Positions 9,350 to 18,310 of a DNA stretch of 64,000 nucleotides are shown piece after piece. This stretch comes from DAMCAP01 sp032059445. Its GTDB lineage: Bacteria > Bacillota > Clostridia > Oscillospirales > Ruminococcaceae. The stretch's first letter is position 1, and the number at the start of each line of letters is the position of its first letter. A program made the translations under genes and the position numbers. Where the stretch lies: the NCBI GenBank assembly GCA_032059445.1, contig DAMCAP010000009.1, positions 26,022 to 90,021 on the forward strand. Direction: 5' to 3'. The notes beneath the pieces are model-generated. The model was given only the letters and a program-made list of their open reading frames with translations, was not told the origin of the DNA and searched no databases.

Positions 9350-9490
9350 GAAAACTAAGTAGAACTGTATTCGTTCTCACCTGTGCACACAAGTGACACA
9401 CGGTCAATAAGCGATATTTACCGAGCAATCGGTGTATTTTGTTGTATTATTGAGCGTGGGCGAATAGGTCTACGCTCATTTTTTTGAATA
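9350..9490 (+). promoter_or_regulatory. L20-type leader of infC-rpmI-rplT mRNA
   Basis: The roughly 140-nt untranslated leader between P2 and infC ends in an intrinsic terminator placed before the first gene. In Bacillus such leaders are bound by ribosomal protein L20, which promotes premature termination; this is established for the operon type. Here the call rests on the gene order, the leader length, the ACCG/CGGT hairpin at 9420-9433 and the attenuator. The L20-binding fold was not modelled. Confidence 0.7.
9451..9485 (+). terminator. Attenuator hairpin before infC
   Basis: TGAGCGTGGGC (9451-9461) pairs with GTCTACGCTCA (9468-9478) with two G-U pairs, followed by a run of T. It lies 28 bp before the infC start, so termination here shuts off the operon. 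Confidence 0.85.
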
Positions 9491-9512
9491 ATTGGCTTTG
9501 GAGGTGCTGAAC

Positions 9513-10031
9513 ATTAGCAACAAAGAACTACAGATCAACGAGGAGATTCGTGATAAGGAAGTAAGAGTTATCGGCGCAGAGGGTGAGCAGCTTGGCATAA
9601 TGACTGCCAGAGATGCTCAGCGTATCGCAACAGAAAACAATCTAGATCTTGTCAAGATCGCTCCTCAAGCTACACCCCCCGTTTGTCGTGTAATGGATTA
9701 CGGCAAGTACAGGTTTGAGCAAGCCAAGCGAGAGAAGGAAGCAAAGAAAAATCAAAACATTATCGACATTAAGGAGATCAGACTCTCTCTTAACATCGAT
9801 ATCGGCGATTTTAACACCAAGCTTAATCACGCAATTAAGTTTCTTAAGGGTGGCGATAAGCTCAAGGTTTCGATCCGCTTCCGTGGAAGAGAGATGGCAC
9901 ATCCCGAGATTGGTGAAGCCGTCATGAAGCGTTTTGCTGATGCATTGGCCGAGTATGGTACCGTAGAAAAGTTACCCAAGCTTGAAGGTCGCAGTATGAT
10001 GATGTTTGTTGCAGCAAAGCCAAGCAAGTAA
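9513..10031 (+). CDS. infC: Translation initiation factor IF-3, starting at AUU
   Basis: IF-3 binds the 30S subunit and enforces start-codon choice. The best start is ATT at 9513: GGAGG (9500-9504) lies 8 bases before it, and translation from there gives SNKELQINEEIRDKEVRVIG and 172 residues, the normal IF-3 size. An in-frame TTG at 9492 would overlap the ribosome site and is rejected. An AUU start in infC is a known device by which IF-3 represses its own synthesis. The N-domain (with PPVCRVMDYGKYRFEQ) and C-domain (VSIRFRGREMAHPEIG) are intact. First gene of infC-rpmI-rplT. Confidence 0.96.
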   Translation: MSNKELQINEEIRDKEVRVIGAEGEQLGIMTARDAQRIATENNLDLVKIAPQATPPVCRVMDYGKYRFEQAKREKEAKKNQNIIDIKEIRLSLNIDIGDFNTKLNHAIKFLKGGDKLKVSIRFRGREMAHPEIGEAVMKRFADALAEYGTVEKLPKLEGRSMMMFVAAKPSK

Positions 10032-10050
10032 TATTAGGGAGGAAATCAAA

Positions 10051-10248
10051 ATGCCTAAATTAAAGACACATTCTGGAGCAAAAAAGCGTTTTAGCCTGAC
10101 CAAAAAGGGTAAGGTAAAGCGTGCTAAGGCTTACAAGCGCCATATTCTTACCAAGAAGACCACTAAGCGTACAAGAAAGCTGAGAATGCCTGCATACGCT
10201 GACAAGACCAACGTTAAGGCAGTTAAGCTGCTGATCCCTTACAAATAA
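10051..10248 (+). CDS. rpmI: 50S ribosomal protein L35
   Basis: A 65-residue, highly basic ribosomal protein. It begins MPKLKTHSGAKKRF and ends VKAVKLLIPYK, both diagnostic. The ATG at 10051 follows AGGGAGGAAATCAAA. It sits 19 bp after infC and 30 bp before rplT in the conserved operon. Confidence 0.98.
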   Translation: MPKLKTHSGAKKRFSLTKKGKVKRAKAYKRHILTKKTTKRTRKLRMPAYADKTNVKAVKLLIPYK

Positions 10249-10278
10249 ATTTCAAATATCCGACGGAGGTAAATAGAT

Positions 10279-10632
10279 ATGGCACGTGTAAAAGGTGCAC
10301 TTTCCACAAGAAAGCGTAGAAAAAAGGTATTAAAGCTAGCGAAGGGTTATTTTGGCGGTAAGAGCAGGCTCTTTAAGACAGCGAAGCAAGCTGTAATGAA
10401 GTCCGGCCAGTACGCTTATATAGGCAGAAAGCAGAAGAAGAGAAACTTCCGCACCATGTGGATTTCCCGTATCTCTGCTGCTACCCGTGCACAGGGCATG
10501 AACTATTCTACATTTATGAATGGTCTGAAGAAGGCAAACATCACCCTCAACCGCAAGATGCTTTCCGAGATTGCTATTGCTGATCCAGCGGCTTTTGCAG
10601 CCATTGTAGAGAAGGCTAAGGCAGCTCTTTAA
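10279..10632 (+). CDS. rplT: 50S ribosomal protein L20
   Basis: L20 is an early-binding 23S rRNA protein needed for 50S assembly and, in Firmicutes, the autogenous regulator of this operon through the leader. It has 117 residues, starts MARVKGALSTRKRRKK and contains YAYIGRKQKKRNFRTMWI, a signature of the family. ATG after CGGAGG. Followed by a strong terminator. Confidence 0.98.
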   Translation: MARVKGALSTRKRRKKVLKLAKGYFGGKSRLFKTAKQAVMKSGQYAYIGRKQKKRNFRTMWISRISAATRAQGMNYSTFMNGLKKANITLNRKMLSEIAIADPAAFAAIVEKAKAAL

Positions 10633-10639
10633 TATTGAT

Positions 10640-10677
10640 AAAAAACGTCCGGCTGGGTCACAGATCGGACGTTTTTT
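10640..10677 (+). terminator. Terminator after rplT
   Basis: AAAAAACGTCCG pairs with CGGACGTTTTTT around a short loop. It ends the infC-rpmI-rplT transcript. Confidence 0.9.
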
Positions 10678-10870
10678 AAACATTTTATTTTGAACCTTTC
10701 CGCATAATTCAAAACCGCATTGGCTTTTGCCGCTAAATTGGATAAAAAAGCTGATCATACATAAAGTATCTATAAGCTTTTTATTTTTGGCGCGGTTGCC
10801 AATTGGTGACTTATAGGACAGGCTCTTATTTTTCTGCAAATCTATAGCTGGCTACAGGCAGGGAGGATCT

Positions 10871-11650
10871 ATGGACATCACATCAAAAGAAAACCCAAAA
10901 ATTAAAGAGCTGGCGGCGCTGGTTTCTTCACGAGATAAACGCAGCGAAAGCGGCCGCTTTGTAATTGAGGGGCAGAGACTCTGCCTTGATGCTGCCAAAA
11001 GCGGTGTGGAGATCGATGGCTTATACCTAACCGAAGAGGCTCTCGACAAATTGGGTCAAGAATACAATACTATTGCCAAATGCTGCCTGAATGTTTATAC
11101 TATTAGTGCGGACATCGCCAAAAAAATATCCGACACCAAAACACCTCAGGGGATTTTTGCCCTATGCAGCATCCCAAGCTCCAAAAAGCTAGAGGACATC
11201 GACAGCGCCAAGGGGATCATGCTCCTATCATCTTTGCAAGATCCCGGTAATCTAGGTACGATTTTGCGTAGCTGTGAGGCGCTGGGATTGGGTGGCGTGA
11301 TAGTATCAGAAGACTGCCCAGACTTATACTCCCCAAAGGTGCTGCGCGCATCTATGGGTGGCGTATTTCGCCTGCCTGTTGTATCTGTACCGGATATCAA
11401 GGAAGCGATCACCAATCTTATAGCCCAAGGGGTCAGTGTGTATGCATCTGCCCTTGACGATGACAGTCGCCCTGTAGGAGAGTTATCTCTTAAAGGCTGC
11501 GGTGTGGTGATCGGCAATGAGGGCAGTGGCTTGGATCAAGCTGTAATCGATTGCTGTAGTGGCAAATTGATTATACCGATCACTTCTGAGAGTGAGTCTT
11601 TAAATGCTGCGGTTGCGGCGGCGATTTTTGCTTGGGAGATTGTCCGTTAA
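10871..11650 (+). CDS. TrmH/SpoU-family RNA 2'-O-methyltransferase
   Basis: A 259-residue SPOUT-class enzyme that would use S-adenosylmethionine to methylate ribose 2'-OH in rRNA or tRNA. An N-terminal substrate-binding part (about 1-100) includes FVIEGQRLCLDAA. The catalytic domain carries the three SpoU motifs: LQDPGNLGTILRSCEALG (motif 1, about 120), VVIGNEGSGLD (motif 2, about 212) and IPITSESESLNAAVAAAI (motif 3, near the end). The RNA target cannot be assigned; members near rplT and pheS in Firmicutes (YsgA-like) are also mostly uncharacterised. Start ATG after AGGGAGG. First gene of the long plus-strand run that continues into dprA 24 bp later. Confidence 0.88.
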   Translation: MDITSKENPKIKELAALVSSRDKRSESGRFVIEGQRLCLDAAKSGVEIDGLYLTEEALDKLGQEYNTIAKCCLNVYTISADIAKKISDTKTPQGIFALCSIPSSKKLEDIDSAKGIMLLSSLQDPGNLGTILRSCEALGLGGVIVSEDCPDLYSPKVLRASMGGVFRLPVVSVPDIKEAITNLIAQGVSVYASALDDDSRPVGELSLKGCGVVIGNEGSGLDQAVIDCCSGKLIIPITSESESLNAAVAAAIFAWEIVR

Positions 11651-11674
11651 TCTACAAGAAACAGAGGCTCTGCT

Positions 11675-12838
11675 ATGTGGGATAAAATCTATCATATGGC
11701 TTTTACAAAGGTCTTTGGGATTGGCACCAACCGTTGCCACGAGGCATACCAATATTATCGTAGTCCCAAGGAGTTCTTTACCCAAAGCCGAGAGGGTTTG
11801 ATGGGGGATAGCTTCTTGCGGGATGAAGAGCGCAGAGCGGTAGTAGCTGTCAACCTCAAGGAGCAGCAGCTGATCTATGAGCAGACTTTGGCAGAGGGGT
11901 ATTTTGTGCTGACTCCACAGGACCCTTGGTTCCCCCCACGGCTCAAAGAAATAACCCCCATGCCCATTGTGCTCTATGCGGCAGGTAAAGTGGAGCTGCT
12001 GGCGCATGATGTAATGATCGGTATGGTCGGCACCCGCACCCCCAACCGCTATGGTATCGAGGTAGCGAAGCTTCTCAGCGAGGAGCTTGGTAAGCTTGGC
12101 CTTATTGTAGTGAGTGGTCTTGCAATAGGGATCGACAGCGCCTGTCATACCGGAGCGCTGCAAAGCGCGGCCCCTACTGTGGCAGTGGTTGCCGCAGGTA
12201 TTGATGACCCTTATCCCCGCCAAAACGCTCAGCTGCGCAGGCTGATCAAGCATAACGGTGTAATTGTTAGCGAGTATCCTCTGGGGCAGACGCCCCACCG
12301 TCATCATTTTTTACAACGAAACAGGATTATCTCCGGATTATCACGGGGTACAATTGTGGTACAGGCTGCTGCTAAAAGCGGCTCACTGATCACAGCCGGC
12401 CATGCTATGGAGCAAGGGCGGGATGTATTTGCCGTACCGGGGAGTATTTTCGACAAAGAGAGCGAAGGCTGTCATTTATTATTAAATGACGGCGCATATG
12501 TTGCTTACGACGCTCAGTTTATCTACGATACGGTGACACGATATACAGGGGAGCTTCCCCAGTATAATTTTGCATATAATAATCAGCAAGAACAGCTGCC
12601 GATACCTTCGGGCGGCTTAGCAGAGACCAGGCAGCATAGCAGCACCGCTGCGCAGCTTGCACTGGATAACCAACTGCATCAGCAGATACACAGCCTCCTG
12701 TTGCAAAATCCTCTGCATATCAATGATCTGTGCACAGCTCTTGAAATACCCATTCATCGGCTGATGGCCGAGCTGACTTTTATGGAGGCAGTGGGGCTGA
12801 TTTCCTGCACAGCCGGCAGAAGGTACAGCGCTTTATAA
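11675..12838 (+). CDS. dprA: DNA-processing protein DprA (Smf)
   Basis: DprA loads RecA on single-stranded DNA taken up during transformation and also occurs widely in non-competent bacteria. The 387 residues show an N-terminal helical region, the Rossmann-like core with GMVGTRTPNRYG, VVSGLAIGIDSACHTGAL, the basic loop FLQRNRIISGLSRGTIVVQA, KSGSLITAGHA and FAVPGSI, then a C-terminal winged-helix domain (about 320-385, HINDLCTALEIPIHRLMAEL). The ATG at 11675 follows the methylase gene by 24 bp. The neighbour topA is typical for Firmicutes. Confidence 0.96.
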   Translation: MWDKIYHMAFTKVFGIGTNRCHEAYQYYRSPKEFFTQSREGLMGDSFLRDEERRAVVAVNLKEQQLIYEQTLAEGYFVLTPQDPWFPPRLKEITPMPIVLYAAGKVELLAHDVMIGMVGTRTPNRYGIEVAKLLSEELGKLGLIVVSGLAIGIDSACHTGALQSAAPTVAVVAAGIDDPYPRQNAQLRRLIKHNGVIVSEYPLGQTPHRHHFLQRNRIISGLSRGTIVVQAAAKSGSLITAGHAMEQGRDVFAVPGSIFDKESEGCHLLLNDGAYVAYDAQFIYDTVTRYTGELPQYNFAYNNQQEQLPIPSGGLAETRQHSSTAAQLALDNQLHQQIHSLLLQNPLHINDLCTALEIPIHRLMAELTFMEAVGLISCTAGRRYSAL

Positions 12839-12978
12839 TAAATGTTACATGTTCGATTTTTTGAAGGGCGATAGCCCTTATGCCTATGTAGAGGCCGCTC
12901 TTATTATATTATGTATCACACCTGCAATAAGAGTGTAATAGAAACAGCAGCCCGGCAGGTGGCGGAATGGAGATTGCG

Positions 12979-15063
12979 ATGTCGAGCTTAGTAATCGTTG
13001 AGTCCCCGGCGAAGGCAAAAACTATACAGAAATATCTTGGTGCCGGTTTTGATGTGGTGGCTTCTATGGGCCATATCAGAGATCTACCTAAGAGTAAGCT
13101 GGGGGTGGATATTGATAACAACTTCCTGCCTAAGTATGAAAACATCAAGGGCAAAGAAACTTTAATTGAAACACTTAAGAAATCCGCTAAAAAGCGGGAT
13201 CAAATATATCTTGCTACTGACCCTGACCGCGAAGGAGAAGCGATTTCGTGGCATCTCGCGCAGCTGTTGGGTGTGGATTTAGAGGGTGCCAATCGTGTGA
13301 CCTTTAATGAAATTACCAAGTCGGGTATACAGCACGGTATGGATAACCCCCGGCAGATCGACATTGATCTGGTTAATGCTCAGCAGGCAAGGCGCGTGCT
13401 GGACCGTATTGTAGGCTACAAGCTCAGTCCCTTTTTGTGGCGCAAGGTCCGCAGAGGGCTTTCGGCAGGCCGTGTGCAATCTGTGGTAGTCAAGATCATT
13501 GTTGATCGTGAGCGGCAGATTAGAGTCTTTGTACCTAAAGAATATTGGAGCATCGATGCCAAAATGCTAGCACCTACCAGCAAGAAAGCCTTTGATAGCA
13601 AGGTGATTACCAAAAATGGTAAGAAAATCACCATCGATAATGAGGAGCAAGCAAAGGAAATCCTTGCTGCAATTGAGGGCAAGGAATATATTGTTTCGTC
13701 GATCAAAAAGACCGTTAAGCGCCGCTCACCTGCTCCGCCTTTTACTACATCCACCATGCAGCAGGAGGCTGTGCGTAAGCTTGGCTTCCAGACGAAGCGG
13801 ACTATGAAGGTAGCGCAGGAGCTGTATGAGGGTATCGAGCTGGCAGGCATGGGTGCGGTGGGCTTGATCACCTATATGCGTACCGACTCCCTGCGTATAT
13901 CGGCAGATGCTTTACAGCAGGCACAGGAGTATATAGAGAGCGCGTTTTCTAAAGAATATCTCCCACCTTCGCCTAGAGTGTTTAAATCCCGAGCCAGCTC
14001 TCAGGATGGACACGAGGCGATCCGCCCCACTATGCCTCACGTTACCCCTGCACAGGCTAAGGCAAGCCTCAGCCCTGAGCAGTATAAGCTATATAAACTG
14101 ATCTGGGAGCGATTTATCGCAAGCCAGATGGCAAATGCCCTTCTGGATACGGTTTCAGTTGATATCACTGTAGGGGATTATGGCTTTAAATCCACTGGTT
14201 TTACGGTGAAGTTTGATGGCTTTACCGCTGTATATGAAGAGAGCAAGGACGATAACGACGAAAACGGCGTAACTCTTCCAAAGTTGGAGGAGGGCATGAT
14301 TCTAAAGCTTGCTTCCATCGCACCAAACCAGCACTTTACTCAGCCTCCGCCACGGTTTACTGAGGCAAGCCTGATTAAAACCCTAGAAGAAAACGGAATT
14401 GGGCGCCCCAGCACCTACGCTCCAACCATCTCCACCGTACTGCTCAGAGGCTATGTAGAGCGCGATGCAAAGACTCTAAAGCCTACCGCACTGGGTGAGG
14501 TGACCACCGAGCTGATGGAAAAGCAGTTTGCTGACATCGTAGATGTAGATTTTACCGCCAATATGGAAAAAAGCCTTGATGATATTGAAGTAGGCCATCA
14601 GGACTGGACCGAAACGTTAAAAGAATTTTATAACAACTTCGACCAAACCTTAAAGCAGGCGGAAAAAGCTATGGAGGGCACCCGTGTAAAGGTACCCGAC
14701 GAGCCTACCGACATCGTATGTGAGCTCTGTGGGCGCAACATGGTGATCAAGCTAGGCAGGTTTGGCAAGTTTCTGGCTTGTCCAGGCTTCCCCGAGTGCA
14801 AAAACACCAAGAAAATCCAACAGGATACTGGTGGTACCTGCCCTATCTGTGGCGGTAAGGTACTGGCAAAGAAATCAAAGGCAGGCAAGGGCTACTTTGG
14901 CTGCGAAAAGAACCCCGAATGCAGCTTCATGACTTGGGATAAGCCTCTGCCAGAGAAATGCCCCAAATGCGGCTCCGGTCTCTTTAAAAAAGCTGGCAAG
15001 GGTGGTAAGATCCACTGCCTAAAGGAAGGCTGCGGCTACGAAAGATCGGGAGCAAAAGAATGA
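12979..15063 (+). CDS. topA: DNA topoisomerase I
   Basis: Type IA topoisomerase that relaxes negative supercoils. The ATG at 12979, with GGAG 6 bases before it, gives the usual start MSSLVIVESPAKAKTIQ; the in-frame ATG at 12967 is less likely because it would overlap the ribosome site. The 694 residues contain the TOPRIM acidic motif DPDREGEAISWH, the active-site tyrosine in GLITYMRTDSLR near residue 300, and three C-terminal four-cysteine zinc ribbons beginning CELCGRNM, CPICGGKV and CPKCGSGL. trmFO begins with a 4-bp ATGA overlap, implying translational coupling. Confidence 0.97.
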   Translation: MSSLVIVESPAKAKTIQKYLGAGFDVVASMGHIRDLPKSKLGVDIDNNFLPKYENIKGKETLIETLKKSAKKRDQIYLATDPDREGEAISWHLAQLLGVDLEGANRVTFNEITKSGIQHGMDNPRQIDIDLVNAQQARRVLDRIVGYKLSPFLWRKVRRGLSAGRVQSVVVKIIVDRERQIRVFVPKEYWSIDAKMLAPTSKKAFDSKVITKNGKKITIDNEEQAKEILAAIEGKEYIVSSIKKTVKRRSPAPPFTTSTMQQEAVRKLGFQTKRTMKVAQELYEGIELAGMGAVGLITYMRTDSLRISADALQQAQEYIESAFSKEYLPPSPRVFKSRASSQDGHEAIRPTMPHVTPAQAKASLSPEQYKLYKLIWERFIASQMANALLDTVSVDITVGDYGFKSTGFTVKFDGFTAVYEESKDDNDENGVTLPKLEEGMILKLASIAPNQHFTQPPPRFTEASLIKTLEENGIGRPSTYAPTISTVLLRGYVERDAKTLKPTALGEVTTELMEKQFADIVDVDFTANMEKSLDDIEVGHQDWTETLKEFYNNFDQTLKQAEKAMEGTRVKVPDEPTDIVCELCGRNMVIKLGRFGKFLACPGFPECKNTKKIQQDTGGTCPICGGKVLAKKSKAGKGYFGCEKNPECSFMTWDKPLPEKCPKCGSGLFKKAGKGGKIHCLKEGCGYERSGAKE

Positions 15064-16352
15064 TGGTAACGGTAATCGGCGCAGGTCTGGCAGGCTGTGA
15101 GGCCGCTTGGGCACTGGCAAGCAGAGGCGTAGCAGTCAGGCTTCATGAGATGAAGCCACAGAAATATACTCCCGCACATTCTTATCAGGGCTTTGCGGAG
15201 CTGGTTTGCTCGAATTCCCTTAAGGCTGCAAGGCTAGGCTCGGCGGCAGGGATGCTTAAAGAAGAAATGCGAGTCATGGGCTCTTTGATTATGGAGTGTG
15301 CCGACAGCACCAGTGTACCCGCAGGTGGGGCACTGGCAGTAGATCGGGTATTATTCTCTGACCTTGTGACCCAGAAGATAAAATCGCACCCCTTGATCAC
15401 TGTGGTTGAGGGAGAAGTTACCCACATCCCAGAGGGAAATGTGATTGTAGCAAGCGGCCCATTGACCTCTGACGCCCTAGCAGAGCAGTTACAGGAGCTC
15501 TGCGGGCAAGCTTTGAGCTTTTTTGATGCGGCGGCCCCAATTATTTCTCTAGCTTCCATCGATATGGATAAAGTCTTTTATGCGGCAAGGTACGATCGGG
15601 GAGAGGATGACTACATCAACTGCCCTATGGATAAAGAAACCTACGATCGCTTTGTAGAGGCTCTTGTGACTGCTGAGCGTGCAGAGCTAAAGTCCTTTGA
15701 AAATCTAAAGGTATATGAAGGCTGCATGCCTGTAGAGGTGATGGCCACAAGAGGGCACGACGCCCTTCGTTACGGCCCCATGAAGCCTGTAGGGCTTCGC
15801 GATCCGAAGACTGGCCGACGCCCTTGGGCGGTGGTGCAGCTTCGTAAAGAAAATGCTGAGGGCACCCTATATAACCTAGTGGGCTTCCAGACCAATTTAA
15901 AGTTTGGTGAGCAAAAGCGGGTATTTTCAATGATACCGGGGCTTGAGAATGTAGAGATCATGCGCTACGGGGTGATGCATCGCAACACCTTTATCGACTC
16001 ACCAAGGCTCTTAAATGGGGATTTCTCCTTCCGTGCTAGACCCGAATTGTTTTTTGCTGGGCAGATAACAGGGGTAGAGGGATATATTGAGTCAGCGGCC
16101 TCTGGGATTTTGGCGGGTATCAATATGTATCGTAAGCTTACGGACAAGCCTACTTTACAGCTGCCCGACGTAAGCATGATCGGAGCACTCAGCCACTATA
16201 TCAGCGACCCAAGCGTGCAAAACTTCCAGCCTATGGGCAGCAATATGGGGATCTTACCCCCATTAGAGCAGACTATTCGCGACAAGAGTGAGCGGTATCT
16301 GGCAATAGCAACCCGTGGGATGGATGAATTTCGAAAGATTGATTTCAAATAA
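15060..16352 (+). CDS. trmFO: TrmFO, folate/FAD-dependent tRNA U54 methyltransferase
   Basis: TrmFO makes ribothymidine at position 54 of tRNA, using methylenetetrahydrofolate and FADH2. The 430 residues (429 if the second, adjacent ATG is used) begin with the FAD-binding motif VIGAGLAGCEAAWALA, followed by LHEMKPQKYTPAH and LVCSNSLKAARLGSAAGMLK, both diagnostic. The catalytic cysteine region GCMPVEVMATRG is near 225 and a second flavin-site stretch QITGVEGYIESAASG is near 340. It overlaps the topA stop, the arrangement seen in Bacillus. plsX follows after 59 bp. Confidence 0.97.
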   Translation: MMVTVIGAGLAGCEAAWALASRGVAVRLHEMKPQKYTPAHSYQGFAELVCSNSLKAARLGSAAGMLKEEMRVMGSLIMECADSTSVPAGGALAVDRVLFSDLVTQKIKSHPLITVVEGEVTHIPEGNVIVASGPLTSDALAEQLQELCGQALSFFDAAAPIISLASIDMDKVFYAARYDRGEDDYINCPMDKETYDRFVEALVTAERAELKSFENLKVYEGCMPVEVMATRGHDALRYGPMKPVGLRDPKTGRRPWAVVQLRKENAEGTLYNLVGFQTNLKFGEQKRVFSMIPGLENVEIMRYGVMHRNTFIDSPRLLNGDFSFRARPELFFAGQITGVEGYIESAASGILAGINMYRKLTDKPTLQLPDVSMIGALSHYISDPSVQNFQPMGSNMGILPPLEQTIRDKSERYLAIATRGMDEFRKIDFK

Positions 16353-16411
16353 AAATGCACCGCCTTTGGGCGATGCCAAACTAGACGCAGCGATGTAGAA
16401 CAGGAGGAACT

Positions 16412-17425
16412 ATGAGGATCATAATTGATGCTTTTGGCGGGGATAACGCACCTTTAGAGGTAATCAAGGGTGCTGTGGCGGCGGCGCAGGAGTATGGCGT
16501 GACGGTGGTGTTGGTGGGAGATGAAACCCAGATAACCACCACAGCCACCAAGCATAACATCCAACTAAAGGGTGTGGAGATCCACCATGCTCCCGATGTG
16601 ATGCCTGTAGAAGCTGACCCTGCCCAGATCCGTACCGTATACAAAAATTCCTCGATGGCAGCGGGGCTGCGCCTAGTGGCAGAGGGTAAGGGCGACGCCT
16701 TTGTAAGCGCCGGTAGCACAGGTGCTCTTTTGATGGGAGCTACCTTTATCGTCAAGCGCATTAAGGGCATCAAGCGACCTGCACTGGGCACCATGGTACC
16801 GCTGGGAGATCACAAGTATTATCTACTGATCGATGCAGGTGCCAATCATGAGTGTAGGGCAGATATGCTGGTACAGTTTGGAGTAATGGGCTCCTTGTAT
16901 TATCAGCAGATGACTGATACAGCCGCTCCCAGAGTGGGGCTTGTCAACATCGGTACCGAAGAAACCAAAGGCACCCAGTTGCAGATTGATGCATATCAGC
17001 TGCTTAAAACAGCTCCCCTTAACTTCATCGGTAATGTTGAAGCTCGTGATATTCCCCTCGGTGGCTGTGACGTAGCGGTATGTGATGGATTTACCGGCAA
17101 TATCATCTTAAAACTCAGTGAGGGCTTTGCAGGTTTCTTTAATAAAACCCTAAAGGCGATGTTTCTGCAAAATCTTAAGACCAAGCTTGCAGCAGTGATG
17201 ATGAAAACTGCAATCGTAAGCTTGAAGAAGTCGATGGATTATAAGGAGCATGGTGGTGCGCCGATCCTTGGAGTGCAGAAGCCTGTACTCAAAGCCCATG
17301 GAAGCTCCGATGCACTTGCCTTTAAAAACGCTATCCGCCAGGCAGTGCTCTGTGTTAAGGGTGATGTGTGCAAGCGCATTGAAGAGGGGATTGCCAAGGT
17401 CGCAGCAGACTCTGAAGAAGAATAA
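16412..17425 (+). CDS. plsX: Phosphate acyltransferase PlsX
   Basis: PlsX converts acyl-ACP to acyl-phosphate, the first committed step of phosphatidic acid synthesis with PlsY. The 337-residue protein starts MRIIIDAFGGDNAPLEVIKG and contains AFVSAGSTGALLMGAT, LIDAGANHECRADMLVQF and CDGFTGNIILKLSEG, all family hallmarks. The start follows CAGGAGGAAC. In many Firmicutes plsX is followed by fab genes and acpP before rnc; here only a 216-bp non-coding gap separates it from rnc. Confidence 0.97.
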   Translation: MRIIIDAFGGDNAPLEVIKGAVAAAQEYGVTVVLVGDETQITTTATKHNIQLKGVEIHHAPDVMPVEADPAQIRTVYKNSSMAAGLRLVAEGKGDAFVSAGSTGALLMGATFIVKRIKGIKRPALGTMVPLGDHKYYLLIDAGANHECRADMLVQFGVMGSLYYQQMTDTAAPRVGLVNIGTEETKGTQLQIDAYQLLKTAPLNFIGNVEARDIPLGGCDVAVCDGFTGNIILKLSEGFAGFFNKTLKAMFLQNLKTKLAAVMMKTAIVSLKKSMDYKEHGGAPILGVQKPVLKAHGSSDALAFKNAIRQAVLCVKGDVCKRIEEGIAKVAADSEEE

Positions 17426-17641
17426 GATCATAATAAGTAAGCAGACTGCCAGCAGGGTCGGATACTACGCCCCTGCGGCAGTTTAGATCCGTACTATGTG
17501 AAGATGTAAGATCATGCTGCTATTTTGCAGCTCGTGAAGCTTGGGTTTTGACATAGTTGGGATCAGGGCAGGACGCCACAAAAAGAGTCTACGGGAGTCG
17601 ACACCCCGTAGCAACAGCAAACTAGGATAGGAGAATGAACG
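17426..17641 (+). other. plsX-rnc intergenic region with two hairpins
   Basis: No gene fits here. A long imperfect hairpin (CTGCC at about 17447 to GGCAG at 17480) ends in only three T, so it is a poor terminator. A second hairpin, CTACGGG pairing with CCCGTAG around 17589-17611, lies just before rnc. The position usually held by acpP is empty. The stems could be processing sites for RNase III in its own leader, which is only an inference by analogy with other bacteria. Confidence 0.4.
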
Positions 17642-18310
17642 ATGGACATACAGCAAATACTGTGCTACCATTTTAAAAACAAACAGCTTATCGACACTGC
17701 ACTGACTCATTCCTCTTACTCCAACGAAGCAAAAAATACGATCCCCAACAATGAACGGTTGGAGTTTCTGGGGGATTCTGTATTGTCAGTAGTGGTTTCA
17801 GATTATCTTTATAATACGCTAAGTCTTGCAGAGGGAGACCTCACCAAGCTGCGTGCTTCGATTGTATGTGAGGGCTCTCTTGCCAACTTCGCCCGTGAAA
17901 TCAATCTCGGCCAGTATATCAAGCTGGGTAAAGGAGAAGAGAATAACGGTGGCAGCGATCGCCCCTCGATCTTGGCTGATGCCTTTGAAGCGGTGATCGG
18001 TGCGATTTATCTCGATGGCGGTCTGGAAAAGGCTAGGGGTTTTATCACTCCGTTCTTTAAAGATGCTGCCAAGGCAGGAGAAGCCATTGATTTTAGAGAT
18101 TATAAAACCCAACTTCAGGAGATCATTCAGAAGAACCCTGAGGAGCGGGTCAACTATGTGCTGGTGGATGAAAGTGGCCCCGACCATAAGAAATCTTTTA
18201 CCGTGGAGCTACGCTTAAACTCCAATGTAATCGGCAAGGGCACTGGCAGAAGCAAAAAGATCGCCGAACAGATGGCGGCGAAGCAGGCTTTGGAGCTGAT
18301 GGGCAGATGA
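17642..18310 (+). CDS. rnc: Ribonuclease III
   Basis: RNase III cuts double-stranded RNA in rRNA precursors and mRNAs. The 222 residues show the signature NERLEFLGDSVL near residue 37, the second acidic site DAFEAVIGAIYLDGG near 115, and a C-terminal double-stranded RNA binding domain (about 150-221, YKTQLQEIIQ to MAAKQALELMG). Start ATG 17642 after AGGAGAATGAACG. The next gene overlaps by 4 bp, so rnc, the radical SAM gene and smc form a tight unit. Confidence 0.97.
   Translation: MDIQQILCYHFKNKQLIDTALTHSSYSNEAKNTIPNNERLEFLGDSVLSVVVSDYLYNTLSLAEGDLTKLRASIVCEGSLANFAREINLGQYIKLGKGEENNGGSDRPSILADAFEAVIGAIYLDGGLEKARGFITPFFKDAAKAGEAIDFRDYKTQLQEIIQKNPEERVNYVLVDESGPDHKKSFTVELRLNSNVIGKGTGRSKKIAEQMAAKQALELMGR

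Noticed and set aside
11600..12307. 235-codon minus-strand frame
   Set aside because: Opposite the end of the methylase gene and the middle of dprA; no domain and no ribosome site.
17447..17486. Terminator after plsX
   Set aside because: The stem is imperfect with a bulge and is followed by only three T.
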